Assembly (NCBI RefSeq): GCF_028453695.1
Contig: NC_135774.1
Location: 10,726,001 to 10,790,000 of the forward strand
Direction: 5' to 3'
Length of the DNA: 64,000 bases
DNA from: Augochlora pura
Lineage: Eukaryota; Arthropoda; Insecta; Hymenoptera; Halictidae
In this document: positions 1-10,860 of the stretch, piece by piece
Numbering within the stretch: position 1 is the stretch's first letter
How the letters are laid out: the number at the start of each line of letters is the position of its first letter
The notes under the pieces: model-generated
Database searches by the model: none
What the model was told of the DNA's origin: nothing
What the model saw: only the letters and a program-made list of their open reading frames with translations
Made by a program: the position numbers and the translations under genes

Positions 1-100
1 TTAATATTCATACGGTGCACGCGTCGCTGTAAATCCAGACTCTTTTCGCGGAGCGGACGCGACGACGAGACGGTGCAACCGTGGGGCGCAGACCGCGCGT

Positions 101-142
101 CCTCTCCTCCTCTTCCTCCTCCTCCCACTCCCCCCCCCCCCT
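101..142. repeat. Pyrimidine tract with C12
   Basis: Imperfect CCT/CTC repeats run straight into twelve consecutive C (130-141). Low-complexity sequence; on the minus strand it is a GGA/G tract. No function is implied. Confidence 0.9.
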
Positions 143-1545
143 CGCCGATCAATAACATCCGAACCATCGATATAAGATAATTGACGAATTATTCATCCGT
201 TTGCTTGTTAACTTTATACCGCACTTACGCGCGCAATTAGTCCGGTCCCGGAGACTGTAAATGACGTCTCTGTTCGGCCGTGTCCTATCGTCTCGCGATC
301 TACATGCGCGCGTCCTGAATAGATCAACCGGCGTTTGCATAAATTTACACTTTTACGGATTTGTCCGCGGAACCAAGAAAGCGAACGGCGATTTATCGCC
401 GTCATTAGGGAGTTTATCGTGCCTCGGCGACCAACTAATTACGGGCCCGTCCGGATCTTCATTTTCCTACGCCAATAAATATGCGCGGATGCGTAAACAT
501 GCGCCTACGGTCGCATTCCGTCGAGAAAACGATCGCTGTCCTCCGAAAGGGATCATCCTCCGTTCCTCGCACAACGCTACAACACATCCCCCTAAATTTC
601 TATAGATCTTACTAAAACATTGTATATAGATAATTGTATAAAATAAAAATTGCCCGGATCGATTTTTACGAACAGAAAATGAAAATAGAAATGTGATTTC
701 TTCTTCTTGGCTAGTAAAAAATATTGTCAGCATTTCAGCGCTGATATTCTGCCAATATTAATATTCATAAATCCGTTTAATCTTCCCGCGATAATAAATT
801 TCGTTTTTATCAGAAACGCGCGAAATCCGCGGTCCAATTATAAGCAAAAATCGAACTGATACATATATGCATTCTTGCAAGTGAATATCGCTGCGCGTTC
901 GTCGTTTCAAGAATCCGAGCTGAAATGGCCGGACCGATTTTTATTATTATTAAATGGTATGCAAAGCGTAGAAACAGGTATACGAAAATTATTAACAGAT
1001 GTTATCGTCATTGGTCGAGTCACTTAAGGTTTGCTACAGTTAACGCAAGCGCAGTAAACAGCATTTTCTAGCAAAGAATGCATAAGCGATAAGGTGCTAG
1101 GTACACCGTGGCTCGATAATAGAAGCAAGAAGAGCTTATCAACTTTTACGAAAGTGGAGCGCGAAGAAAGTGGCGAAGGATCAATACCTATGGTCTGATC
1201 CAGCCGAATTGTACCCTAATAAATACTCTGGTTGATTAATAAGACCGGAACGGTCGCCGCGAATGATTCAGAACAAGGGACGCCATTTAGCAGGTAGCCG
1301 CGGCGAGCCCGTTATAAATCTTTCCGGATCCTCGTCGATCGTCGCCGGCCAGCACGTTGCGGCCGTCGATTAAGAATTAGATAATTAATTACAGCCGGAC
1401 ATGATGTAGCAATGCCGCGACGATATTATCGGCGCATATATTTGGCTACAGGTTAGGACACACCGTGCAGGGTGCTGCGAGTGTTGAGTTGATGTTTGCC
1501 AGCTGATTGATGATGTAACATCATCCCGGTTCGCCCTCCCACCGA

Positions 1546-1600
1546 TTTCCGCCGTTTCGCCCACCCTCCGACACCCTCCTCCCCCTCCCCCCCCCCCCTT
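1546..1600. repeat. C-rich low-complexity tract
   Basis: Pyrimidine-rich stretch with C12 at 1587-1598. The open frame lying across it on the minus strand (1453-1644) is dominated by this composition and is not accepted as a gene. Confidence 0.85.
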
Positions 1601-2198
1601 CTATCGCCGAGAGCATCCCTTCTGCGCGGTGTCAACCCTCTCACTTTCTATCCTTCCGCGCCGCCTGCGGACGGATACCTAACGCTAAACGGATCGCGAT
1701 CTATATTACGCGTATATCGGCCCCGTTAAATAGATTTCAATGTTCTAATCCTAAATTAGTTAATTAATTTATCGACCCGGCCAGCGGATAGCTGCCGATC
1801 TGCGCCGCGATTACAGCCGCCGGGGACCACGGCCACCATGTTGCACGGTGTTTTACGTTCGTACTCGAATTTCGGTGCGCTCTGCTTGCTTATCGGGATA
1901 CGTATGAATATTAATCGGTAATTGGGTGATTAATGAGAGAAAAAGACGATCGATCGCGCCGCCGTGGTACCGCCGACTAAGTTTATGCAGATTCGGGTTC
2001 TGACGAATCGAGGCCACGATTGCCGACATCGATCCGTCCGCGGGTTGATTAGGACGATTATCAGAGAATTTTTATGATATGCATGCTGGGTGACCTAGAA
2101 TCACGGTGGAGCGATTCTTGAGGGTATTTTAAGAAACTTTTTCCTTAGCTAAAATTTTTTCTGTCCCCTTCTTCGAGAGTTATTGGCAAAAAACACGG

Positions 2199-2247
2199 AC
2201 CAATCGCTGGTCGCGGTTGCGGCTACGTCTGCAACTTTCTGATTGGT
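2199..2247. promoter_or_regulatory. Imperfect hairpin with inverted CCAAT boxes
   Basis: ACCAATC at 2199-2205 faces GATTGGT at 2241-2247, and GTTGC/GCAAC pair inside, giving an imperfect stem of about 49 bases. CCAAT pairs are NF-Y-type sites in animal promoters (family knowledge), but no TATA box, initiator or downstream gene is visible, so this may equally be a decayed foldback repeat. Confidence 0.2.
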
Positions 2248-3236
2248 TTTTATTTTGGTTCATATCTCTCTAAAGCAGGTATCAAGAATTATCTTTTTAT
2301 AATAGCGTTTGCAGAGAAATAAATTTCTGATGCATAGATGAATCTATAATTTTATTAAAGATTTTTACTTAAAATCTGACAACTTTTGAGGTTCACCTAA
2401 TCATTTGATTTTTAAATAAAGATGTATAATTATACTCACTCGAAACAGAATTTTCTATTCAAGAGAGGGTACTGCAATACTAAAATAAATCATTGTGATG
2501 TATTATATAATTTTTGCTGTCATCGCTTATCTATAGAATTTGTTGCATTCACGAGGAAAAATCAGATCTGCAATTTACAGGAATGTACAGCTTGAAAATG
2601 AATTATTCAAGACATCTTGCTTTCGCAAACATAATCGCTGCGACCGAAGACAACACCAATTCGTCTCAATAGTTTGTCATATTCTTTCTTAACGCAAAAT
2701 GATAGAATTGCAAATTTAGGAAGAAATGATTCTGCGATATCACTGCGAGAGACAAGAAGTATTATTATTTACTGACCAAATTTATTATCACGATAACTTC
2801 GAGTTACGTTACATGATAGTAACTTTATAATTTATTTCACTTGCCTCTTCAAATCCATTTGATCCTATACATGTCATTTTGGCGTGTGTTAGTTATATTT
2901 TAAGACATAAGTCAAGATTTTCGAAAATGTGACTTATGCTACCATGATTCTAGTCCAAGTATATGTATGCATTGATTATGTCTGACATCTTGTTTATTAT
3001 ACAAAAATTTGTTGAATCAAGCTGACATTTCACACGCTGTTAGACCCACCTTTCCTTGCATCGGCTTGCACTATTCTGAAGGAAACTACGAAGAGTATCG
3101 CGATCGGTCGCAATAAAACCGCGGCTATTTTTAAGCACCGCGTCCATGCTAGCCGGAGCTCGAAACTCTTTTTTTCGGAGCGTTCGTTTCATCGGTGTTT
3201 AGCTCTGCAAGGGTGGCGGATGGCCGTTCGCCGTGA

Positions 3237-3301
3237 GGGGGGGAGGGAGGTTGACGCGAGGGGCAGAGGCGCGGGAGGGAGGAGGAGGAGGAGGAGGAGG
3301 A
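3237..3301. repeat. G-rich tract with (GGA)n
   Basis: A run of G7 (3237-3243) is followed by purine-rich sequence and about seven GGA/GAG units (3278-3300). Simple repeat, potentially G-quadruplex forming. Confidence 0.9.
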
Positions 3302-4540
3302 TTGTAGGTGGCCTCCACCTACGATAATCTACCCCCGTGGCCCCCATAATGCGCATCCCTCCGGCCGCAATAATGATGATTTATTTCAGAGCTAAAAATT
3401 GCGCGAACGCCGAGGCATGAGTAATGTTCCGATGTGGCCCCACCCTCCGTTGCTGGGCCAGCCAGCTTTTTTATCCGCGCAAACGTTATGAATTCCATTG
3501 ACCCGTTCGGGGTGGTAGGGGTCCGTGGCGTCGAGGGCTGGTCCTCCAGATAATGGCCGATCCCTATTTATTTATCCGAGCATACGAGCAGACACGACTG
3601 ATCGTCTTCTATTCATCGAAGAGGCTTTTTGATTCCGCAGATGTCGGCCGTGCTTTAACCGCAAGCCTCGGGAATTCGCTGCGGAAACAAGCCGGGGACA
3701 GCAAAACCCGAAAAAACCGATCCGGGGGTCGTACCGGTGCATTTTCGACGCGCGACTCGATAGTCGTCGCCGATCGACGATGTTTTAACCGTCTACGATT
3801 CTCGCGCTACTCTCCGCTTATGAAAAATTTAGTTTACTTTTCTGAGAAGATATTCTTACGTTAGATATAGATAGATTAGGTATTATTAATCTTTATGAGG
3901 TGTTATTTCAATCGGGGGTACTGGCCTTTTGTACTCTAAGAATATATCAGTCACGTGATGTAGATGCGGATTATTATATCGACGATGTTTTAACCACCTA
4001 CAATTCGCACACTGCTCTTATGGAAAATTTAACTTCCCCTTCTGCGAGGATATTCTTACATTAGATACAAGATGTTATTCATTTTTATAAAATGTCATTT
4101 TAATCGGGAGTAATAACCCATTGCACTATGAGAATACGTCATACATGATGAAGGTATTATACATAATCCGGTAAATACAAATGCTATTCGATTCTTCCAA
4201 AGTCGAAACTACAGTTGATTTTTCTATTATCAAAGTAAAGGAATAAAATTAAATGCAGACTTGTCAGAAATTAACTAGTCTTGTTCTTGTACGTCCACTC
4301 ATTTTTCTTAAACGTCTAGTTTAACGAATGTTGTATCAATTCCTGAAAATTCGTTCCCTAATCATTGAAAACAATCTAAATCCAAACAAAAACCAGCCCC
4401 AAAAACAAAATTACCATTTCCGTCCGCCACACCGCATTTCGAAACCTGGAAACTGCGAAACATTCGAAATCTGCGAAAAAAATCACGCGATGATAATTCT
4501 GAAACGGTAATCAGTCCGGTGACCGGAATAAGGTGTGCTT
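3302..4540. other. Non-coding spacer around a tandem duplication
   Basis: Moderate GC to about 3790, then AT-rich. The main content is the two-copy tandem duplication 3775-4164. A 103-codon ATG frame (3553-3864) runs into the first repeat copy and was rejected as a gene. 4328-4510 holds only a low-complexity AT-rich frame. Confidence 0.55.
3775..4164. repeat. Diverged tandem duplication, ~205-bp unit
   Basis: Copy 1 is 3775-3979, copy 2 is 3980-4164. Both begin CGACGATGTTTTAACC and share, in order, an AAATTTA/AACTT block, GATATTCTTAC then TTAGATA, a GTTATT/GTCATTTTAATCGGG block and AGAATA near the end. Copy 2 is about 20 bases shorter. Divergence of roughly a third by eye points to an old duplication. 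No terminal inverted repeats are seen, so this is not obviously a transposon. Confidence 0.8.
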
Positions 4541-4775
4541 AAGTGGTGGGGCTGATTCCGGGGGATGGGGGATGAGAGCGCAACACCGATCGCAATTATC
4601 CGCGCGAGGCAGCGCGAGGAATCAAAACATTATGAACGCACAAAACGATTGTTCGAACGTCAGCGACGCTTGGTCGCGAGAGCAGCGAGGGTGGAAAAAA
4701 AATGGGTAGGTTCGCTCGGCGGGTGGAGAGAGAGGGTGGTGCGGGTGGGTGGGGTTGTGTGCGTGGACGTGTGCA

Positions 4776-4799
4776 TAGAGAGAGAGCGAGAGAGAGAGG
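4776..4799. repeat. (GA)n microsatellite
   Basis: Near-perfect GA dinucleotide run with one GC interruption. A complementary CT tract lies about 950 bases downstream (5743-5779). Confidence 0.9.
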
Positions 4800-4995
4800 G
4801 AGAAGCGATATCGGCAGGCGCAGGGCGGGCTGGAAGCCGACGACGCAGCAAACAGCATCGAGATGCACAAAAATCGGTCCTTTCAGCTTAAAATTACGGT
4901 TGTCGCGTGGGTGGCAGAATAGCTGATGGGGTGGTATTGTACGGGGGTGGCGTAGACGGGAGATCCGGCCACTATGCGCGGGGTGGTGGGTGGCG

Positions 4996-5008
4996 CCCCC
5001 CCCCCCCC
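4996..5008. repeat. C13 homopolymer
   Basis: Thirteen consecutive C in a GGTGG-rich context. Its length is likely to be uncertain in the assembly. Confidence 0.9.
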
Positions 5009-5309
5009 GGGGTGGCCAGGGTGGTAGAAGAGCAAAAGGTAGGGAGAGGGTGGCCGAGGGGTGGTGAGTATGTGTCCCGGAAAAAAATCCATACAATCCG
5101 ATCAGGACAATGTATTCGTGTGAAACGCTCGATTGTCTGGGTGTTCACGTGTGTTCGGACATTGATACGGAAGCCAGATCTGAGCGTGTACTGATAAATG
5201 TGAAAAAATCCCCCATTTTTAAAACCAGCGTCGCCTGCCGGCGCGTGATGCTTCTCTGCGTGAACGTGTGGGCGAACGTGTGTTGCCCGAAGAATCAGCC
5301 CTGGCTGTG

Positions 5310-5358
5310 CCTCCTCCACCGCCTCCTCCTCCTCCACCTCCACCTCCTCCTCCTCTAC
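5310..5358. repeat. (CCT)n imperfect trinucleotide repeat
   Basis: CTC/CCT/ACC triplets in a row. They translate to poly-Pro or poly-Leu in the plus frames, which explains the spurious long frames over it. Confidence 0.9.
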
Positions 5359-5670
5359 CATCCACCTATTCCCCCTTCTCATCCTCCTTCTCCTCCCCAA
5401 TGCTCGCCCAACCCTCTCTTTCGGCCGCTGCCACTCCTCGATGCATCTCGCTTCCACTCGTCCCGATTCCTCCCCTGTTTTTTTCCCGCCCCTGCCGCGC
5501 TCGTTTTCTCTCTGTCTCCCGTCGCCACCCCCTTTCGACGAGCGGTATTGTCGAAACAACGAGAGCGGCTTTGTCCTTTGGTCCCCGCTGTAAAATCCTG
5601 GGCGTATTTTAAATTCGCGGCATTTTATCGCATTCGCTATTTATCGACGAGCTGCACGTCCAAAGGACTC

Positions 5671-5850
5671 GTCGCACGCTCGCTCTCCCTTTCCATCTGT
5701 CTCTCTTCTTTCTCCGTCTCCCTTTTTCTCTTCCTCCCCCTTTCTCTCTCTCTCTCTCTCTCTCTCCCTCTCTCTCTCTTTATCTCTTTCCGTTTCTCTG
5801 TTTTCGGGCTCTTCCTCCCGATTTTTATGCCGCGCCTCTCTTTCTCTCGC
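5671..5850. repeat. CT-rich tract with (CT)n core
   Basis: Polypyrimidine stretch with a dinucleotide core at 5743-5779. The minus strand reads as GA repeats and gives false Arg/Glu-rich frames. Confidence 0.9.
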
Positions 5851-6261
5851 TCGCTCCCACATCGGGACAGATAAAACACCCGCGCACTCGATGCCCGAAC
5901 GATATCGCCCGGCGATCATCGCCGGCATGATCTTCGCCAAGAATTGTTGGCGTTGCGAGAACACGATGGCCGAGAGGGCTCGCAACATGCCAGCGCGAAT
6001 CATGTACCGCCGGCTACAAAATTGCTGCCGGGGATTGATCGATTTTTTTGTTGAGGCGCAATTGTCGACGGAGAAATTGCCGATGCTTGTTTCGACGATT
6101 TATCGATCGCCGCTCGATCGGTTTCACCGGCCGGTAATTGACCACGAGTGAGAATTATTGCGGCGCTTTTTTATTTTGTGTTTATTTTTTTTTTTTAATT
6201 TGACACCTTCAAGACATTATTCAACGAACGCGCGTGAAAATGGGGGTGGCGGGCGCTGGTG

Positions 6262-6263
<2 letters not shown>

Positions 6264-6292
<29 letters not shown>
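6264..6292. repeat. G29 homopolymer
   Basis: Twenty-nine consecutive G preceded by GGTGTT. This is the longest homopolymer in the window. It can form G-quadruplex, and its exact length is unreliable in most sequencing chemistries. Confidence 0.95.
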
Positions 6293-7370
6293 AGAAATTC
6301 ACCCCATATCTTCTAATAGTGTAAAACGAATGGGACGGACACGTGTTTTGCGCGCCACTATATTTATAAACGGAAATTGCGCGAAAAGTTTATACGGAAC
6401 ATTAATCTGACTTAACACAGTCGTAACACATCGGCTGGAAATGAACAGAATAAAAAGTAACCTGTTTATATTTCATGCTTTTGAAGCAGGTCACCGGCTA
6501 GAAGACTGACACCGCCGCGCGAATGCAGCGAGAGTGAGCGAAACAATCATCGCCGGCCCTTTTTTAATATTTGCAGAAATTCTTTGAAAATCACGTAATC
6601 GTGAAACGCGACCTCGAATGAGAATAATTTCGCTCCGATTTAATTTTCAATGTACTGATACCATTGTCGAAGAAATTCAAGCTTCGTTCGACCAGTTTGA
6701 CCACTCTATTATTTATTTCCCAACGATTATTACTAGCGAGGAGCCGACACTTTACATTACCGGAAAGATCGACGAAGTAACGAGCGTTTCTTGCAACTTT
6801 GATTCGTTTCGATCGGTCAGCAGAATCATCGATTTGCATAAATTTCCACGGTCCGGCGACGGAGTCGGAATGCCTCGTTCACGCGGAAGCGGCGAAGACG
6901 ATGGTTTTTCCCCCGCGTAATGATTAAAAACTAATTAGCGGTATCCAGCAGGAAGAATAAACAGGGTGATGTACGTGTTTGGGGGCAGACGGTCCTTCGT
7001 CACTTTTCGCGGTCGGCGCCCGGCAACCCCATCCGCCCCCGCCCCCCTCGTACCTCTCCCCGCGTCGATTTAATTGGACGACTCTCTCTTCCTTTTACCG
7101 GGTTCTTACGCCCGTTTAATTATCCCGCCGTCCGCCTCTGCTCGCGGATAAATTTATTGCCGAAGAAAGGGATCCGCGAAATTTTCCGGCCCTATTGGCC
7201 GGTTTCGGCTTGCGGGATTCTATAACGGGGTTTATCGGGGATAGCTTAAGCAGATAACGAAGAATGGCTTTAATTAGTAAGAGGGACGAGTGCCCGCCGC
7301 GGAATAAAATATTCATGTAATTATGATGGTATAATAAATTTGTGTAAGAAGTTACAAAACGGGAACGGGA

Positions 7371-7388
7371 GCGCGAGCGCGCGCGCGC
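7371..7388. repeat. (GC)n microsatellite
   Basis: Alternating GC run with one A interruption, able to adopt Z-DNA. Confidence 0.85.
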
Positions 7389-7510
7389 CTCCGCGCGGCG
7401 AAATCCGGGGCCGCGAGAAGGAAATTCGTAATTAGTTATGCAACGCCGGTGAAAGTAATTGGACGTGCCGAATTAAGAATAAATTAATACATATTCTTCG
7501 CTTTATTTTC

Positions 7511-7602
7511 CGTTCGTTCCTTGCTTCCTCGGCCGCGCTCCTTTTTTCTCCCTTCTTTCCGCCCCGCTTCTTTTTTTATTCTTTTTTTCTTTTTTTTTAT
7601 TC
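7511..7602. repeat. T/C-rich tract
   Basis: Runs of T7-T9 broken by C. The minus strand gives a Lys/Arg/Glu-rich false frame at 7484-7936. Confidence 0.85.
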
Positions 7603-8620
7603 CGTGCGCCTGAATCGCGATTCGTTTCCCCTGTACCCTCCTGCCCCCCTCTCCGCCGCCGCGCGTTGCGCCGACCGACCAATTGCATTTCGCTCCCAGT
7701 AAATTGCGCGCCCCATTCACGCGACGATAATTATACTTCGTCAAAAGAAATACTACAGTCGCGGTACAAAAGTGTGTTAAAAGCGCGAATTTTTGACTTA
7801 TGACCGCCATTAATACACGATTATCGTCCGCGGCAATATTCGGCCGGCTGGATTCAATCGATGCGGGCAAGATCGATCCTTCGGGGTCCGCAACGGATCC
7901 CCGCCGAATAAAAAAAAAAAAAGGTTCAAGGTGCATTCGCCAACCAATTTAAATTCCTAAGGAGCGCCCACTGCCTTTTTGGCTTTCGCAATAGATCCAT
8001 TTAAATCGACAGCATTGTTTTTATGTTGCAGCGGAATTCTCGAGGTTTGAACAGCTTGTTCCGCGCGTAGAGAATAAAGTAGCAACTTGTAGATTTATCT
8101 ACTTTTGCTTGTTCCATATTTATGAATTTGTAGATACATTTGTATCTGTTTCTTCTGCGATGAACAATTCAGGAAATCGTTTATCTCCGCTTTTTAGTTA
8201 TTTTTCGAGATATTTTGCGTTAGTTACTTCGTTTCGGTGATTATTGAAATTAATTAATATTTTATTAAAGAGAGGATTGTTTATGTTAATCTTGAAATGG
8301 TAGAACGCCAAGTGGTGAAGCTCTAAGTATGTAGATTGGGAATTTATTTGCAATCAATATTGGAGTCAATAATAAAAATTAATGTACACAAAGTTTTGCC
8401 GAAGTCATGGATACTAAGATACCTTTTAGGAATTAAAGTAATTTATATATGTGTATCGGACAGGAAATTATTTTTGAAAGCATTTATTATTATTAAAAGT
8501 TGCGTTTGAGGGGAATTGAACAGTGGCCGAGGATTATTAATATTCATATGAAATTTTGTCAAAATAGTTCCATATTTTGACTGCACAGCGCTACTAATTA
8601 TTTTTATTTCTTTCTATATA

Positions 8621-8668
8621 TATCGCTCTACATTGCTCTATATTGCTCTATATTGCTTTACATTTCTA
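8621..8668. repeat. 10-bp minisatellite, 5 units
   Basis: Five units of TATTGCTCTA with one or two changes each (8621, 8631, 8641, 8651, 8661). Confidence 0.85.
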
Positions 8669-8907
8669 GTAGAAAATAATTTATAAAATGCAAGAGTATA
8701 CAACACTACTACTATAAACCACTGTAAAACCCGCTCTCTAAAATTAAATTTTAAAAATATAATGAGATATAACAAAAGCAACCTGCATACAACAATTCTG
8801 TATCGATCTAGTGCCAATAATTTTCTGTTATTATTTTGACACGTCGTAAAATTAAATTAACAAAATTCCAAAGCAATATAAGAACAAGGAAAGAATCAAC
8901 CAGGAAA

Positions 8908-9105
8908 CTAAAAATCATCATTTAACTTCCCGACGAGAGAATCGTCCACGGATAGGGGTGTAAATTCGCGATTATACGCGGAGCTGGGATCCTCTAAAAA
9001 GTCCGGCGGATCGGCCGGGGTCCTGTACGCGGACAGCCGGTGGTCGTGGCCCCGGAGACGAAAGGTGTTCCGCAGCACTTCCGGTTCCAGCAGTCGCATC
9101 AGCAG
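8908..9105 (-). CDS. Possible terminal coding exon, unknown protein
   Basis: Minus-strand open stretch ending in TAG at 8908-8910. An ATG sits at 9099-9097, and the frame opens at 9105 directly after a TAG whose AG could be a splice acceptor; the preceding pyrimidine tract is poor. From the ATG there are 63 codons, acidic and proline-containing (RTPADPPDFLEDPSS, then DDSLVGKLNDDF at the end), with no membrane segment or recognised domain. By my count GC at codon positions 1/2/3 is about 65/41/65 percent, the asymmetry expected of real coding DNA and unlike neighbouring frames. The nearest AATAAA on this strand is about 300 bases downstream (8608-8603). It could be the last exon of a gene lying to higher coordinates, or chance. 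Not recognised. Confidence 0.25.
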   Translation of the reverse strand: MLMRLLEPEVLRNTFRLRGHDHRLSAYRTPADPPDFLEDPSSAYNREFTPLSVDDSLVGKLNDDF

Positions 9106-9264
9106 CTACCGTTCTAATAGGATAACGACGTGTTCCAGATTTCGTTATACGAGCGTGAGCGAGTGTCTATGGCCGTGGCCAGTTTCGAGCAATGCTCTGT
9201 AGAATGCCATAGACCAGGGGCGTCGAATACGATCACGAGGGGGATGAGGACGGGTAGTAGTATA

Positions 9265-9327
9265 GGAGGTGGAGGAGGACGAGGCAGCAGGAGGAGGCTG
9301 CGGCGGAGGAGGAGGAGGAGGAGAGGG
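9265..9327. repeat. (GGA)n imperfect repeat
   Basis: GGA/GAG triplets with GCA and CGG interruptions; the minus strand reads as TCC repeats. Confidence 0.9.
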
Positions 9328-9513
9328 TGTTGGGGTATAACGCAAGGGGTGAAGATGAGGACACGAATAGTCGGATTCGTTGATAGCGAGTAGGTGTACG
9401 TTCGGCTACCAATCAAGCGGCCCCGAAACCTCATCGGTTTTTTCCTCCTGTTCGATCCCCCTTTTCCCACCCCCTTTTTCCACCCGCTCCCGAACCGATC
9501 GTCCGTCGAGCCG

Positions 9514-9533
9514 CCCCCCCCCCCCCCCCCCCC
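9514..9533. repeat. C20 homopolymer
   Basis: Twenty consecutive C, the second longest homopolymer in the window. Confidence 0.95.
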
Positions 9534-9579
9534 GCGCACCCCTCGGTCCATCGTTCCTTTCGCTCTCCCACCGCATGAT

Positions 9580-9645
9580 CCTCTCTCTTTTTCTCTCTCC
9601 CTCTCTCACTCTCTCTCTATCTCTCTCGCTCTCATCCCTCTCCGC
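9580..9645. repeat. CT-rich microsatellite
   Basis: Interrupted CT dinucleotide run giving Ser/Leu-rich false frames on the plus strand. Confidence 0.9.
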
Positions 9646-10370
9646 CCCAACCGACTCACCCCATACCCCGGCAATGTTCCATTTTTTCGCCCGGCTATCC
9701 CGCAACTCGAACTCGCGATGCAATTATAATCCAGCTTTATGAAAAAAGAGGAAGGAAAAAAAATGCATCGCAAATGTGATTGAGCACCGATACGGTGGCG
9801 AGATTGGTCGACGGGAAGGGGCGGTAGGGGGATCGGTGCAGGTGCGGGGCGGGAGAGGTGGTCGGGAGCACGAGGTGGAGCAGGGTGGAAAAGAGGGTGG
9901 CATGGAGGGCAGCGAGTTCGTAGGTGGCAAGCGGCTCCGGAGGGGGGTACCGCGGGGCGCGGTAACGGGGTACGGTACAGGTGCGGCGGGGCGAGGCGGG
10001 GCGAGGCCGGGGGGACGCCGAGAGGCGTGCTATATAGTGGCCCGGGACCGGGAGGGGGTTGAGGGATTGGTCAAAGCGCTTGGTTGCCGGTGCTGATAAA
10101 AAATTACACCCGAAAAAAGTATCGCCGTCGTCCCGCCGCCCCCGCGGCGGCCACCGGTTACTCGTCCTCCTCCCCCCCGCGCCCGAACGCTCTCTTTTTC
10201 CATCGGTCAGCGGTGTCTCTGTTGCTCGCGGACCCCCCGCCGGCCCTCTGCCGCCCTCTGAACGGCTCCACGGCTCGACAAGCTAGCCAAACCTCGGGTA
10301 TACATTATTCCTGCCGGCCAACCCCTTTGGACGGCGGAACACTGAAAATTGTTCGGAAACAAATTCAACC

Positions 10371-10428
10371 TTCTCCTCCTCCTGCTCCTCGACCTCCAGC
10401 CTCCACCTCCTCCTCCTCCTCCACCTCG
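10371..10428. repeat. (CCT)n imperfect trinucleotide repeat
   Basis: CTC/CCT/CAC triplets, similar in kind to the tract at 5310-5358. Confidence 0.9.
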
Positions 10429-10860
10429 CACCGGTCGTTCCCACTCCCTCGGCGGCAGACGTGCTTCATACGCGACCGCGCGAAACGACGCTCGTCTGAT
10501 TGGAACCGAACTTTTTTGTCAGCCCTAACGTTGATCGCTTTGTTTATCGCGGAGCGCGCGCTGCGGCCCGTAGCCAAGGTCCTCGTTGATCCTACTACCG
10601 ACACGATCGCGGAACGAGAGCACAGAGAGGGACCACGGTTTGCGTAAAACGCGCGCGGTTTCCGGTGACATCATTTAGCGGTTAATTTGACGCAGCCGCC
10701 GCCGCGCCGCGGCCAGCTACGCGGAGCAGCGCCGATTGTCGCGCCTGCGGGGAGCGACGCGGACGGGCGAAATCACCCGCGGATCCGCTGATTCCTCCAT
10801 TTACGGCAAATATTTAGCACCCGTTCCCCGTCCGCCTCGGACCTTTAACCCTTTCGTCGA

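Larger units (their letters stand above)
1..3270. other. Non-coding spacer, mixed composition
   Basis: No supportable gene. The first 1.9 kb is of moderate GC with many TAAT/ATTA cores (for example around 1370-1393, 1745-1772 and 1905-1935), the look of insect intergenic regulatory DNA but without a decisive motif. 2080-3060 is AT-rich and featureless apart from a hairpin with inverted CCAAT boxes near 2199-2247. Open frames such as 261-605 occur here but lack splice signals or recognisable domains. Confidence 0.6.
4541..6300. other. Low-complexity GC-rich block
   Basis: A succession of GGTGG-rich sequence, (GA)n 4776-4799, C13 4996-5008, (CCT)n 5310-5358, a CT-rich tract 5671-5850 and a G29 run. 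The long frames here (for example 5110-5874 plus and 4596-5096 minus) translate to Pro/Leu/Ser or Arg/Glu low complexity and are composition artefacts. No gene is supported. Confidence 0.7.
6301..8900. other. Non-coding spacer
   Basis: Moderate GC to about 7980, AT-rich after 8030. Contents: TAAT-rich sequence at 7071-7330, a (GC)n run 7371-7388, a T/C-rich tract 7511-7602 and a 10-bp minisatellite at 8621-8668. A 100-codon frame (6618-6920) reads acceptably but so does the opposite strand (6591-6839), so neither is called. Confidence 0.55.
8906..10860. other. GC-rich, low-complexity block
   Basis: GC-rich DNA with (GGA)n, C20, CT and CCT tracts and dense CpG, especially 10100-10790. Apart from the minus-strand exon candidate at its left edge no gene is supported; the 187-codon frame 10084-10647 is Ser/Pro/Arg-rich with no domain. 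The CpG-dense part could be a promoter of an unseen gene, but there is no TATA/initiator pair I would defend. Confidence 0.55.

Noticed and set aside
261..605. 114-codon plus frame
   Set aside because: No domain and no splice or promoter support; contains TAAT/CATAAATTT-type sequence more like regulatory DNA.
3553..3864. 103-codon ATG frame with a favourable start context
   Set aside because: It runs into the first copy of the tandem duplication, has no domain and no sign of conservation, and the same length arises by chance in CpG-rich DNA.
5110..5874. 254-codon frame, longest on the plus strand
   Set aside because: Translation is Leu/Ser/Pro low complexity from CCT and CT repeats.
6591..6920. 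100-codon plus frame (6618-6920) and 82-codon minus frame
   Set aside because: Both strands read equally well over the same bases, so protein-like appearance carries no weight here.
9130..9551. Overlapping frames on both strands across (GGA)n and C20
   Set aside because: Driven by simple repeats.
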